Shown one piece after another: positions 1 through 8,550 of a stretch of DNA of 64,000 nucleotides. Position 1 is the first letter of the stretch. Every line of letters starts with the position of its first letter. Where the stretch lies: assembly GCA_002437495.1 (NCBI GenBank), contig DJQA01000003.1, positions 104,161 through 168,160 of the forward strand. Direction: 5' to 3'. The notes under the pieces are model-generated. The model was not told the DNA's origin and did no database searches. It saw only the letters and a list, made by a program, of their open reading frames with translations. The position numbers were made by a program, and so were the translations under genes. The DNA is from Prevotellaceae bacterium UBA6398. GTDB taxonomy: Bacteria > Bacteroidota > Bacteroidia > Bacteroidales > Bacteroidaceae.

Positions 1-1032
1 ATTGACGGCAAGAAAGTCAGTGCAAAAGGCGCGAACATAAAATTCCCCGGCGAAGTTCTCAAGCAAGATTTCCACCGGCACATAGACGAAATGAAGCCAT
101 GCGACATTCCCGGCGATGCCGCCACGCTCTACTACTCCACCTGCTACGCCGCAGACAACAACGCCCTTGAGGCACGCTCGCTGCTCCGCTCGGGAGAGAC
201 GAAAATCCCGCAGGTCAAAGCCGCACGCGACGCTTTCTTCAACCAGAAAATATTCAGGGACCGCGAGATTTGGGACAAGAACCTTTTCGACGGCGATTTG
301 AAAACGGCATTCTCGGTGGCCGTAAGGTGGGGCGACCACAGGGCGGACGGCTCTACGGCATTCATGGTTGACATGGGCAAGCGGCAGCGTCTTGACAAAA
401 TCACCTTAGACAGCCCGGACGAATACTCCATCACCCCATACAAGTCTGAAGAGGGCGCAAGGCTTTATGTGTCTGCCGACCTGAAAAACTGGAAAGAGAT
501 AAAGTTCTTCATCGGCACGCACGCCGAAGCCGACGTGTCAAAAGCCGGAGAGATAAGATACCTGCGTCTCGACCGCACACCGCTGCGCGTATCGGAAGTT
601 TCCGCCTTTGTTGACGGCAAGGAGGTTGATCGCACCGGCTGGCGCGCCTCCAACCTGTTCCGCCCTTATCATGGGGCAAAGAAAGCGTGGGGCAACTCCT
701 TCAAACTCGATGAAATTCCCGAAAAGGCATACCTCTGCATTGCCGTCAACGGCGAGTGCGGCGAAGACGGCGCATGGGCGGCTGTAAAGGTCGGTGGGGA
801 ATACGTGGGCTGTCCCGACCGCGCCCCCTCGTTCACCGCCAACACATGGGAGTACCACGTGCAGTCCGTAAACAGAAACTACACGTTCTACGTACCCCTT
901 ACCCCCGACATGAAAGGCAAGGACATAGAGGCATACGTTCTCGGACTCAACGACTCCGACCTGAAACCCGATGTGTGGCTCAGCACATACCCCATACCAT
1001 TCAAGCAAAAGGAACTCACGCTGCGCAAATAA
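1..1032 (+). CDS. C-terminal part of a secreted protein with a discoidin-like domain (5' end outside window)
   Basis: The frame is open from base 1, so the first in-frame ATG at 91 is probably internal and the gene starts to the left. The visible 343 residues hold a stretch resembling F5/8-type-C (discoidin) carbohydrate-binding domains (FDGDLKTAFSVAVRWGDH, VDMGKRQRLDKITL, ARLYVSADLKNWKEI, IRYLRL), followed by a second beta-rich region rich in aromatic residues. In Bacteroidales such tails usually belong to outer-surface or periplasmic glycoside hydrolases, but no catalytic domain is visible here, so the enzyme class is not assigned. No membrane segment is seen. No strong terminator follows the stop. 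Confidence 0.6.
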   Translation: MDGKKVSAKGANIKFPGEVLKQDFHRHIDEMKPCDIPGDAATLYYSTCYAADNNALEARSLLRSGETKIPQVKAARDAFFNQKIFRDREIWDKNLFDGDLKTAFSVAVRWGDHRADGSTAFMVDMGKRQRLDKITLDSPDEYSITPYKSEEGARLYVSADLKNWKEIKFFIGTHAEADVSKAGEIRYLRLDRTPLRVSEVSAFVDGKEVDRTGWRASNLFRPYHGAKKAWGNSFKLDEIPEKAYLCIAVNGECGEDGAWAAVKVGGEYVGCPDRAPSFTANTWEYHVQSVNRNYTFYVPLTPDMKGKDIEAYVLGLNDSDLKPDVWLSTYPIPFKQKELTLRK

Positions 1033-1229
1033 GCAACCGCTCACACGCAAAGCATACGCCTCCTCCGCCCCCAAAGCGGAGGAGGCTCTTTTGTTTCCGC
1101 GCACGTATGCCTGCCACCGGCAAAAACAAAACGCGCCGTAAAACGTAACTCTTTGACAGTGCAACTTTTACGTCATTTTTATTTTCTCTTGTAAGTTATT
1201 GTTTTTCAGACGTTTGAAACAGGCGGGAA

Positions 1230-1313
1230 AAGGTCTGATGTAGTCTGGATTATATCAGACATAATTTTTCCTACGTCCTATATAGTTTTTCCTGCATCAA
1301 ATGCAATTTTAGC
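1230..1313 (+). repeat. Four-unit 21-bp intergenic array, copy A1
   Basis: Four 21-bp units begin at 1230, 1251, 1272 and 1293. Words: AAGGTCTGATGTA, TATATCAGACATA (inverted unit-2 word), TACGTCCTATATA (inverted unit-3 word) and TGCATCAAATGCA, each followed by a 7-8 bp tail (mostly TTTTTCC; unit 1 has a CTGGAT-type tail). A conserved leader (TTTTTCAGACGTTTG, near 1202-1216) precedes it and element B1 follows. Function unknown. Confidence 0.85.
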
Positions 1314-1332
1314 GATACCGGTTTTGCAATAA

Positions 1333-1480
1333 TTGTAGGGGTGTATGGCACACGCCCTGTACGCTGCCGCATAAAAAACACCGCAAACCGTTGCCACAAC
1401 ATTGTAAAATCCGCCCTTTTCGGGCGTATGGCATACGCCCCGAATGCCACCGCATGAAACCACGCCGCAAACGTGTCCGC
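1333..1480 (+). repeat. REP-like palindromic element B1
   Basis: Two related palindromes flank a GC-rich spacer. The first is GGGGTGTATGGCACACGCCC (from about 1338). The second, GGGCGTATG-G-CATACGCCC at 1422-1440, has perfect 9-bp arms round one base. Each is followed by the motif GCCGCAT-AAA-CACGCCGCAAAC. The same layout recurs at 18.2, 30.9, 39.6 and 54.8 kb, always next to a 21-bp array. Confidence 0.75.
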
Positions 1481-1581
1481 AAAATCCGTATGCACACCTT
1501 GCAACCTATTGGGGACGTTTGTTTTTTATGTCGCGGCAATGCCACCAATATGCGTTGCGGGATATTTTTCATTGATATTTG

Positions 1582-1611
1582 TTTGCATTTGCCACGATAA
1601 TGTTACCTTTG
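1582..1611 (+). promoter_or_regulatory. Bacteroidetes-type promoter for tkt-rpiB
   Basis: TTTG at 1582-1585, an 18-bp spacer, then TACCTTTG at 1604-1611 match the -33/-7 consensus TTTG-N19-TAnnTTTG. Transcription would begin about 15-20 bases before the start codon. Confidence 0.7.
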
Positions 1612-1633
1612 TACTTGAATTTATCGACTTGTG

Positions 1634-3691
1634 ATGAACAATACTGATAGTTTGAGGGCATACACCGCCCTACATTCCAAAGAAACCCTTGACAAAGCCG
1701 CAGACAACATAAGGATGCTGACAGCGGCAATGGTTGAACGCGCAAATTCGGGACATCCGGGTGGGGCAATGGGAGGCGCAGACTTCATAAACGTGCTTTT
1801 CTCGGAATTCATGGTTTACGACCCCAATGAGCCTATGTGGAAATGCCGCGACAGGTTTTTCCTCGATCCCGGGCACGAAAGCGCAATGCTCTATTCCACA
1901 CTGATGCTCACGGGCCGCTTCACCATGGACGAGCTGAAGCAGTTCCGCCAGTGGCAGTCGCCCACGCCGGGACACCCCGAAGTAAATCAGCCGAGAGGCA
2001 TAGAGAATACTTCCGGTCCGCTGGGACAGGGGCACACCTTTGCCGTGGGTGCGGCAATAGCCGCAAAATTTCTCGCAGCGCACACCGGCAACAAATCGTT
2101 TGAAAAAGAGAAAATATACACCTACATCTCAGACGGCGGCATACAGGAAGAGATTTCACAGGGAGCGGGAAGGCTTGCAGGCTACCTCGGTCTGGACAAC
2201 CTTATAATGTTCTACGACTCAAACGGCATACAGCTTTCCACCACGTGCAAAGATGTTAGCGCGGAAGATACCGCCATGAAATACCGCGCATGGAACTGGA
2301 ACGTGCTCGAAATAGACGGCAACGACTGCGAGGCCATTCGCGGGGCGTTGCTCGCCGCACACGAGGAACACAACCGCCCCACCCTGATTATAGGCAAATG
2401 TATTATGGGCAAGGGCTGTGTGCGCGCCGATGGCTCGTCATACGAAAACGACTGCGGCACCCACGGATGCGCCCTCGGAGCCGGTGCATATGAAAGCACA
2501 ATAAAAAACCTTGGCGGAGACCCGCAGAACCCGTTTGTTGTATGGAACGAAACCGAAACTCTCTATGCCGAACGCAAGTTGGAACTCAGGGAACTCGTAG
2601 CGCAACGCCGCAAAGAAGAAAAAGAATGGGCCGAAGCAAACCCCGAAACAGCAAAAAAACTCGAAGACTGGTTCGCAAACCGCCTGCCCGAAATCGATTG
2701 GGAAACAATTGAGCAAAAGCCGGGAAAAGCCACACGCGTGGGCTCGCAAATTGTGCTTACACGCCTTGCCGAAAGAGTTGAAAACATGGTATGCTCATCG
2801 GCAGACCTATGCAACTCCGACAAAACCGACGGATTTCTCAAGAAGACCCACGAGATACACTATGGCGATTTCACAGGGAATTTCCTGCAAGCCGGCGTAA
2901 GCGAACTTACAATGGCATGCACACTAATGGGAATGACGCTCCACGGAGGAATTATAACCGCCATGGGAACATTCTTTGTGTTCTCCGACTACATGAAACC
3001 CGCAATAAGAATGGCGGCACTCATGGAACTGCCGGTAAAATTCATCTGGAGCCACGATGCTTTCCGTGTGGGAGAAGACGGCCCCACCCACCAACCTGTT
3101 GAGCAGGAGGCGCAAATACGCCTGCTCGAAAAACTGAAGAACCACAGCGGCAAAAACTCGCTGCTCGTGCTGCGTCCCGCCGATGTAAACGAGACAACAG
3201 TGTGCTGGCGCATGGCAATGGAGAACACAGAGACTCCAACCGCGCTTATTTTCTCGCGCCAGGCGGTTGACAACCTTCCCGAAGGCACCGATTACGCCAA
3301 GGCAGCAAAGGGCGCATACGTTGTGAAAAACGTGAAAAACCCGGCATGCTACGCAATAGCTTCAGGCTCGGAAGTGTCAACGCTTATGGAAGCATCGGAA
3401 ATCCTCGAAAAAGACGGCATAAGCATCAACATAATCAGCTGCCCGAGTGAAGGACTTTTCAAGACACAGAGCAAAGAGTATCGCGAAAGCGTGCTGCCTA
3501 CCGGCGCAAAAGCATACGGCCTCACAGCCGGTCTGCCTGTTACGCTTGAAAGTCTCGTGGGAATAAACGGACACGTACACGGACTTGACAGCTTCGGACA
3601 AAGCGCACCATATAAAGTGCTTGACAAAAAATTCGGATTTACTCCCGAATTTGTGGCTGAAGACATTAAAAAATACATCTCGGGCAAATGA
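1634..3691 (+). CDS. tkt: Transketolase
   Basis: Thiamine-diphosphate enzyme that moves two-carbon units between ketose and aldose phosphates in the non-oxidative pentose phosphate pathway. About 685 residues, the normal full length. Visible landmarks are the N-terminal NSGHPGGAMGGADF motif, the TPP/Mg-binding stretch SDGGIQEE...FYDSNGIQLS (about residues 166-200) and the pyrimidine-domain motif GEDGPTHQPVEQE (about 480). GTG at 1631 directly precedes ATG 1634; the ATG is preferred, but either would work. The stop overlaps the rpiB start by 4 nt, so the two pentose phosphate enzymes are probably translationally coupled. Cytoplasmic. Confidence 0.97.
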   Translation: MNNTDSLRAYTALHSKETLDKAADNIRMLTAAMVERANSGHPGGAMGGADFINVLFSEFMVYDPNEPMWKCRDRFFLDPGHESAMLYSTLMLTGRFTMDELKQFRQWQSPTPGHPEVNQPRGIENTSGPLGQGHTFAVGAAIAAKFLAAHTGNKSFEKEKIYTYISDGGIQEEISQGAGRLAGYLGLDNLIMFYDSNGIQLSTTCKDVSAEDTAMKYRAWNWNVLEIDGNDCEAIRGALLAAHEEHNRPTLIIGKCIMGKGCVRADGSSYENDCGTHGCALGAGAYESTIKNLGGDPQNPFVVWNETETLYAERKLELRELVAQRRKEEKEWAEANPETAKKLEDWFANRLPEIDWETIEQKPGKATRVGSQIVLTRLAERVENMVCSSADLCNSDKTDGFLKKTHEIHYGDFTGNFLQAGVSELTMACTLMGMTLHGGIITAMGTFFVFSDYMKPAIRMAALMELPVKFIWSHDAFRVGEDGPTHQPVEQEAQIRLLEKLKNHSGKNSLLVLRPADVNETTVCWRMAMENTETPTALIFSRQAVDNLPEGTDYAKAAKGAYVVKNVKNPACYAIASGSEVSTLMEASEILEKDGISINIISCPSEGLFKTQSKEYRESVLPTGAKAYGLTAGLPVTLESLVGINGHVHGLDSFGQSAPYKVLDKKFGFTPEFVAEDIKKYISGK

Positions 3692-4137
3692 GCAACGAAA
3701 AAAACATAATAGGTTTGGCTTCCGACCACGCAGGTTTCCTGCTTAAACAATACGTAAAGGAATACCTTACCGCAAACGGATACGAAAGCGAGGATTACGG
3801 CTGCTTCAATGAAGAATCGTGCGACTATCCCGACTACGCCCACAAACTTGGCGGTGCAATTGACAATGGCGGCATTTCCATGGGCATAGCCATCTGCGGC
3901 ACCGGTCAGGGAATGGCAATTTCGCTCAACAAGCACACTCATGTCAGGGCCGCACTATGCTGGTCGCCGGAAATTGCACACATGGCGCGTTTGCACAACA
4001 ACGCTAACATTCTTGTAATGCCGGGACGATATGTTTCAGAAGAGGAAGCCAAGTCAATAATGGACGAATTTTTCGGCACGGCATTTGAAGGCGGGCGACA
4101 CGAACGCCGCGTAGCGAAAATTCCACTTGTAAAGTAA
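3688..4137 (+). CDS. rpiB: Ribose 5-phosphate isomerase B
   Basis: Interconverts ribose 5-phosphate and ribulose 5-phosphate, feeding the transketolase encoded just upstream. The 149 residues cover the whole LacAB/RpiB fold: ASDHAGF near the N-terminus binds substrate, and AICGTGQGMA (residues 68-77) contains the catalytic cysteine, Cys70. The ATG overlaps the tkt stop in ATGA. Transcription probably ends at the 20-bp inverted repeat at 4146-4199. Confidence 0.97.
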   Translation: MSNEKNIIGLASDHAGFLLKQYVKEYLTANGYESEDYGCFNEESCDYPDYAHKLGGAIDNGGISMGIAICGTGQGMAISLNKHTHVRAALCWSPEIAHMARLHNNANILVMPGRYVSEEEAKSIMDEFFGTAFEGGRHERRVAKIPLVK

Positions 4138-4145
4138 AAATTCTA

Positions 4146-4199
4146 CATAAAACCATACACGGGTGCAGGCAATTGTCTACACCCGTGTATGGTTTTATG
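4146..4199. terminator. Bidirectional terminator between rpiB and an ABC ATPase gene
   Basis: Perfect 20-bp arms (4146-4165 and 4180-4199) with a 14-nt loop. The outer arm ends supply TTTTATG on both strands, so it can stop rpiB from the left and the convergent ATPase gene from the right. Confidence 0.8.
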
Positions 4200-4229
4200 C
4201 CTTTTGTACCACGTTGCCCGAAAATCGTA

Positions 4230-5138
4230 TCAACGCCTTTCCACGGTTTTCAAGAATATGTCGTTCATGGAAGGAAACTGTTCCGCAAAGCAAACAAGCT
4301 CACCAAAGCCGGCAAGCTCCGCCACAAGTTCGGAATTCGACACCCCGCTTTTTTTTGAAACGGTGATTTTCGTTTCATTTCTATCGGTCGTGCTTGAAAG
4401 CACCGAATACGCCCTACTTTCCGGCAACGTTACCGCACCCTCGTATGAAACCTTATAAAGCCCTTCGCGGAACTTACGACGCATATCCTCTACATTGCCT
4501 TCAAGCACAACATGAGATTTGTCTATTATGGCAAAATTGTCGCACACCTCCTCAACACTCTCCATGTTGTGGGTAGAATATATAATTGTTCGCCCATTGT
4601 CGCGCAACTCCAGCATCTCCTTTTTGAGCAATTGCGCATTCACAGGGTCAAACCCACTGAAAGGTTCGTCGAAAATCAATAGTTGCGGTCCATGCACTAC
4701 AGTTATAACAAATTGCACCTTTTGTTGCATGCCTTTTGACAATTCCTCGAGTTTTCTGTCCCACCACGAAAGAATGTTGAGCTTCTCAAACCATTTTTTC
4801 AGTCTTGCCTGTGCCTCACGCCGCGACAATCCTTTCAGCATGGCAAGATATGTTGCCTGCTCACCAACCTTCATTTTACGGTAAAGCCCACGCTCTTCGG
4901 GCAAATAGCCAATAAGAGCAACATCATCGGCTACCATTTCGTGCCCGTTGAACACTATGCGCCCACTGTCGGGAGCGGTTATACGGTTAATTATCCTTAT
5001 CAGCGTGGTTTTGCCGGCACCGTTCCTGCCGAGCAGTCCGAATATTCTGCCTTCCGGCACATTTATGCTAACGTCTTCAAGGGCCGTGTGGTTTGAGAAA
5101 CGTTTCACCACATTTCGCACTTCGAGAAAATTATTCAT
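4230..5138 (-). CDS. ABC transporter ATP-binding protein, NatA/DUF4162 type, orphan
   Basis: ATPase subunit of an ABC system. Walker A GRNGAGKT is at residues 37-44, the signature is LSKGMQQKV, Walker B is LLIFDEPFSGFDP and the H-loop is YSTHNM. After residue ~210 comes a C-terminal domain of the DUF4162 type common in NatA-like exporters. The matching ABC-2 permease is normally next door; here no permease lies on either side. It therefore works with a permease encoded elsewhere or is a remnant of a pair. It is convergent with rpiB and divergent from the lipoprotein gene at 5270. Confidence 0.9.
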   Translation of the reverse strand: MNNFLEVRNVVKRFSNHTALEDVSINVPEGRIFGLLGRNGAGKTTLIRIINRITAPDSGRIVFNGHEMVADDVALIGYLPEERGLYRKMKVGEQATYLAMLKGLSRREAQARLKKWFEKLNILSWWDRKLEELSKGMQQKVQFVITVVHGPQLLIFDEPFSGFDPVNAQLLKKEMLELRDNGRTIIYSTHNMESVEEVCDNFAIIDKSHVVLEGNVEDMRRKFREGLYKVSYEGAVTLPESRAYSVLSSTTDRNETKITVSKKSGVSNSELVAELAGFGELVCFAEQFPSMNDIFLKTVERR

Positions 5139-5269
5139 TGGCTTCGCTATATGTTTACTGCAAATTTATAAAAAACGCGCCAAACTTCCCGCACACAGCC
5201 AAGTTTCAACACACGAAGGCAGCTTTTTGCACTCAAAATTCGTATATTCGCAAACAAAAGCACTCGAAC

Positions 5270-5827
5270 ATGAAAAAAAGCATACATATCGCCATTTTCG
5301 CAACTGCACTTACACTATGTGCTTGCGGAGGAAAAACAGACAACACGGCAAACACTGCCCCCGCAGAAACCGCCAACAAAAGCGGAATGCAGGAAATAAT
5401 AAAAGATCCCACACGCAAAACACGCGACACACTGGAATGGGAAGGCGCAAGAACGCTGGTTGAAATCAGTCGCACCCCCGACAAAGACACTGTTACGGAC
5501 GAAGACAACATAAAATACATTGGCAACATCATAAACCTTAAAATTGCATCCGGCGGAAACGAAATAATAGACAAAGAAATACGGAAATCAATGTTCCGCG
5601 ACTACATGAGTTCCAAATCATATAAAAAATATGTGCTGGAATGGATTGTGTACAACAAAACCGCAAACGGGAAAATGGTATTCTCCGCAAGCGTGGCAAA
5701 CCCGGCGCAAGAAGACGAATTTCTGTCGTTCGCCGTTGCCGTGGCACCAAACGGCGACATAAGCGTTTCAAAAGAAGAAAACCCGGCCATGGTGTCCCGG
5801 GAAGACGTACAGGCCGACTACGACTGA
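5270..5827 (+). CDS. Predicted lipoprotein, unknown function
   Basis: 185 residues. The start ATG 5270 was chosen because it gives a clean lipoprotein signal: MKK, a hydrophobic core and the lipobox LCAC, with Cys19 as the lipidated residue. The upstream in-frame ATG (5093) would place a long non-signal segment before it. After a Thr/Ala/Asn-rich linker the mature part has no family recognised here. A TATATTCG box at 5243-5250 is a weak -7 match. Probably anchored to the periplasmic or outer membrane. Confidence 0.8.
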   Translation: MKKSIHIAIFATALTLCACGGKTDNTANTAPAETANKSGMQEIIKDPTRKTRDTLEWEGARTLVEISRTPDKDTVTDEDNIKYIGNIINLKIASGGNEIIDKEIRKSMFRDYMSSKSYKKYVLEWIVYNKTANGKMVFSASVANPAQEDEFLSFAVAVAPNGDISVSKEENPAMVSREDVQADYD

Positions 5828-6176
5828 GCAATACACAAAGGGCGGACCAAACGGTGTATGGCGACCCTTGGCAGCCTTTATAGGCGAATTGAAACCGCCC
5901 CTGCCGTAAAACGATATGCAGCCATGCGTATCTTCGGCGGTTTTCTCGTCAAAACCGCGCAGGGGTATGTGGTTTTTGTACTTCCCGCGTATGTCGCCGT
6001 GGGTCTCACAAGTTATCATGCCGCTCTCATACGACTTTTGCAGTATAGCCGCTTCACGGCGTTCACCATGTCCCAAATGTTCTTAACCGTATGCGTCCCT
6101 CATAATCCGCAACCATGCGCCCTGCATAGGCTTCCACGCCAGACACATAGTCCGCGCCTGTCATAACATTTGACGT
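5828..6176. other. Gene-poor stretch, possibly a decayed coding region
   Basis: No intact gene is supported. On the minus strand three short open pieces in different frames follow one another between about 6165 and 5840 (DYVSGVEAYAGRMVADYEG; VKNIWDMVNAVKRLYCKS; SYESGMITCETHGDIRGKY), as expected for a frameshifted remnant. No homologue is recognised. Array A2 follows. Confidence 0.25.
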
Positions 6177-6260
6177 AAAAAAACTACATAGGACGTAGGA
6201 AAAATTATGTCCTATGTAGAAAAAATTATATCAGACATAATTCAAACCACATCAGACCTT
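6177..6260 (-). repeat. Four-unit 21-bp intergenic array, copy A2
   Basis: On the minus strand, units start at 6260, 6239, 6218 and 6197. Words: AAGGTCTGATGTG, TATGTCTGATATA, TACATAGGACATA and TACGTCCTATGTA. The unit-1 tail is of the TTTGAAT type. The leader motif is at about 6268-6285. No B element is recognisable beside it. Confidence 0.85.
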
Positions 6261-6484
6261 TTTTCGCACACTTGCAACGCTCTGAAATCTAAAATGTCAT
6301 AGAGGAAACCTCAAACAAGGGAAATTCAATGCAAATCAGCGGTTTACCTAAAAATCGGCAAATTTGGGAAAAAAGAATGGCTTTTGGCATATTTTTATGG
6401 TGAGTGCGTTAACATCCGTCATTATTCCTTATCGCCTTGTACAAACCACTACGCCCGATAAGGACACACTCTCGCCTTTTGCCT

Positions 6485-6561
6485 TGGTGACCTCGGCGGG
6501 ACTCAAACCCGCGACACTCAGAACCGGAATCTGATGCTCTATTCAACTGAGCTACGAGGCC
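6485..6561 (-). tRNA. tRNA-Arg (anticodon CCG)
   Basis: 77-nt cloverleaf on the minus strand. The acceptor GGCCTCG pairs with CGAGGTC (one G-T), the D arm is GCTCAGTTGAATAGAGC, the anticodon stem TCAGA/TCTGA surrounds loop TTCCGGT (anticodon CCG, reads CGG), and the T arm is GCGGGTTTGAGTCCCGC. CCA is encoded in the gene. Confidence 0.95.
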
Positions 6562-6592
6562 GTTGATATGTACTTGCAGCACAAAACCACTG

Positions 6593-6624
6593 CAAAATTA
6601 ACCACAACATACTTAACCACCAAA
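6593..6624 (-). promoter_or_regulatory. Promoter of tRNA-Arg
   Basis: On the minus strand, TTTG (6624-6621), a 20-bp spacer and TAATTTTG (6600-6593) match the Bacteroidetes consensus about 30 bp before the tRNA. Confidence 0.6.
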
Positions 6625-6668
6625 TTATTTAGACGCCAAAAGCGTCATTAAATAAGTGGAAAAAACGT

Positions 6669-6676
6669 AATTTTGC
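6669..6676 (+). promoter_or_regulatory. -7 element for mnmA-menG-aroE
   Basis: TAATTTTG fits TAnnTTTG 27 bp before the mnmA ATG. No good -33 TTTG is seen at the expected distance. Confidence 0.45.
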
Positions 6677-6702
6677 GATGCAAAAAAAACAAGTAGTTAG
6701 CA

Positions 6703-7806
6703 ATGAAAAAAATCGCGGCATTATTATCAGGCGGAGTTGACAGTTCTGTTTCAGTTTTTCTTTTGAAGGAACAAGGTTTCACCCCCGACCTGTATTACAT
6801 TAAAATAGCCAGCGATGACTCCGAGAACTGGGACTGCTCCGAAGAGGAAGATTGGGAAATGGCCAGTCTTGTTGCCAAAAAATACGGCTGCAAACTCGAC
6901 AAGATAGACCTCCACCGCGAATATTGGGACAACGTTGTGGGATATTCCGTCGATCGTCTGCGCAAAGGGCTTACACCCAATCCTGATGTTATGTGCAACA
7001 GACTGATAAAGTTCGGGGCTTTCTATGATAAAATAGGTTGCAACTACGACTTTATTGCAACCGGACATTACGCCTCAACCGAAAAGGACGAAAACGGCAA
7101 CGTGTGGCTGACAACAAGCCCCGACCCGGTAAAGGACCAAACCGATTTTCTCGCCCAGCTCGACAACTTGCAGATTTCACACGCCATATTCCCCATTGGC
7201 AAACTTATGAAAGAAGACGTGCGCCGCATTGCCGCCGAGCAGGAGATTCCTTCCGCAAAAAGGAAAGACAGTCAGGGCATATGCTTCCTTGGCAAGATTG
7301 ACTACAACGAGCTTGTGCGCCGCCATCTTGGCGAAAAAGAGGGGCTTATTGTTGACAGGCAAACGGGCAACATTCTTGGTAGGCACAAAGGCTACTGGTT
7401 TCACACCATAGGCCAGCGCAAAGGCCTGGGGCTTGCAGGAGGACCGTGGTATGTGGTGGGAAAGGACATACACAGAAACATTGTTTATGTGAGCAGAGGT
7501 TTTCAGACGCCCGATGCTTACGGCAGAACTTTCCACATTGTTGAACCGCATTTCATTACACTCAACCCATTCGATAAAGACGGCGAATATCACATATCGT
7601 TCAAAATTCGCCACACTCCAATCGTAATTCCCGCCACACTGCAAAAAAGCGGCGATGAATATAAGGTGGTTTCCGCCCACCCGGTGCAAGGCATCGCGCC
7701 GGGGCAGTTTGCCGTTATCTACGACAAACACTTTCACCGCTGCATAGGAAGCGGCGAAATAGCGGAATACAACACATCCGACAAAGACAGGCAGAAAGAT
7801 ATATAG
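6703..7806 (+). CDS. mnmA: tRNA-specific 2-thiouridylase MnmA
   Basis: Adds sulfur to U34 of Lys, Glu and Gln tRNAs, using ATP to activate the base. 367 residues. The PP-loop SGGVDSS lies at residues 9-15. The two catalytic cysteines are both present: Cys98 in NPDVMCNRLIKFG and Cys194 in SQGICFLG. The C-terminal beta-barrel follows (GQRKGLGLAGGPWYVV). It heads a tight cluster with menG (3-nt gap) and aroE. Bacteroidales often carry more than one MnmA paralogue, so a second copy elsewhere is possible. Confidence 0.95.
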   Translation: MKKIAALLSGGVDSSVSVFLLKEQGFTPDLYYIKIASDDSENWDCSEEEDWEMASLVAKKYGCKLDKIDLHREYWDNVVGYSVDRLRKGLTPNPDVMCNRLIKFGAFYDKIGCNYDFIATGHYASTEKDENGNVWLTTSPDPVKDQTDFLAQLDNLQISHAIFPIGKLMKEDVRRIAAEQEIPSAKRKDSQGICFLGKIDYNELVRRHLGEKEGLIVDRQTGNILGRHKGYWFHTIGQRKGLGLAGGPWYVVGKDIHRNIVYVSRGFQTPDAYGRTFHIVEPHFITLNPFDKDGEYHISFKIRHTPIVIPATLQKSGDEYKVVSAHPVQGIAPGQFAVIYDKHFHRCIGSGEIAEYNTSDKDRQKDI

Positions 7807-7809
7807 TAT

Positions 7810-8547
7810 ATGTATGACCAGGAAAAAATAAAGCCCTACTCCGCCAACGGCAAAAAAGGAAGCCAAGTGGCGGAAATGTTCGACAACATTGCCCATTCAT
7901 ACGATTTTCTAAACCATTCCCTGTCGTTTGGCATTGACAAGATATGGCGCAGGGCGGCAATCAAGTCGCTTGAGCCCTACAACCCGCAGGATATTCTTGA
8001 TGTGGCCACCGGCACGGGCGACTTCGCCATACTTACCGCGCAAATGCTGAAACCCCGTAGACTCGTGGGTGTTGACATTTCGGAAGGTATGATAGCCGTT
8101 GGGCGGGAAAAGGTTGAGAAAAAGGGATTGTCTGCCACCGTTACGCTAAATATCGGCGATTGTATGCACCTTTCGTTTCCCGACAACAGCTTCGACGCCG
8201 TTACCGTGGCATATGGCGTGAGGAATTTCGAGAATCTTGACCAAGGGCTTAGGGAGATGCACCGCGTTTTGCGCCCCGGAGGCCGCCTGGTAATAGTGGA
8301 GCTTACAGTTCCTTGCAAATTCCCGATGAAACAACTGTTCACGATATACTCCAAGATTGTGTTCCCCGTAATGGGAAGGCTTATCTCCCACGACAACAGC
8401 GCATACAAATATCTTCCCGCCACCATGAAAGCCTTTCCCCACGGTCCGCAGATGAAAAACATCCTTGAGCGGGCCGGATTCGAAAACGTAAAATACAACG
8501 GCTTTGTATTGGGCATAAACACCCTTTATGAGGCGCAAAAACAATAA
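7810..8547 (+). CDS. menG: Demethylmenaquinone methyltransferase
   Basis: SAM-dependent C-methylation of demethylmenaquinone, the last step of menaquinone synthesis (UbiE/MenG/COQ5 family). 245 residues. FDNIAHSYDFLNHSLSFGID near the N-terminus, SAM motif I DVATGTGDFA (about residues 64-73) and the family motifs YGVRNFENLDQGLREMHRVLRPGG and SAYKYLPATMKAFP are all intact. Because this organism encodes an Nqr pump, the product quinone is probably its electron acceptor. It starts 3 nt after mnmA. Confidence 0.94.
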   Translation: MYDQEKIKPYSANGKKGSQVAEMFDNIAHSYDFLNHSLSFGIDKIWRRAAIKSLEPYNPQDILDVATGTGDFAILTAQMLKPRRLVGVDISEGMIAVGREKVEKKGLSATVTLNIGDCMHLSFPDNSFDAVTVAYGVRNFENLDQGLREMHRVLRPGGRLVIVELTVPCKFPMKQLFTIYSKIVFPVMGRLISHDNSAYKYLPATMKAFPHGPQMKNILERAGFENVKYNGFVLGINTLYEAQKQ

Positions 8548-8550
8548 GAC

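Noticed and set aside
1271..1600. Open frames across the A1-B1 composite (and equivalent ones at 18.1-18.4 and 54.6-54.8 kb)
   Set aside because: They cover palindromic repeats, exist on both strands at once and diverge by insertions between copies.
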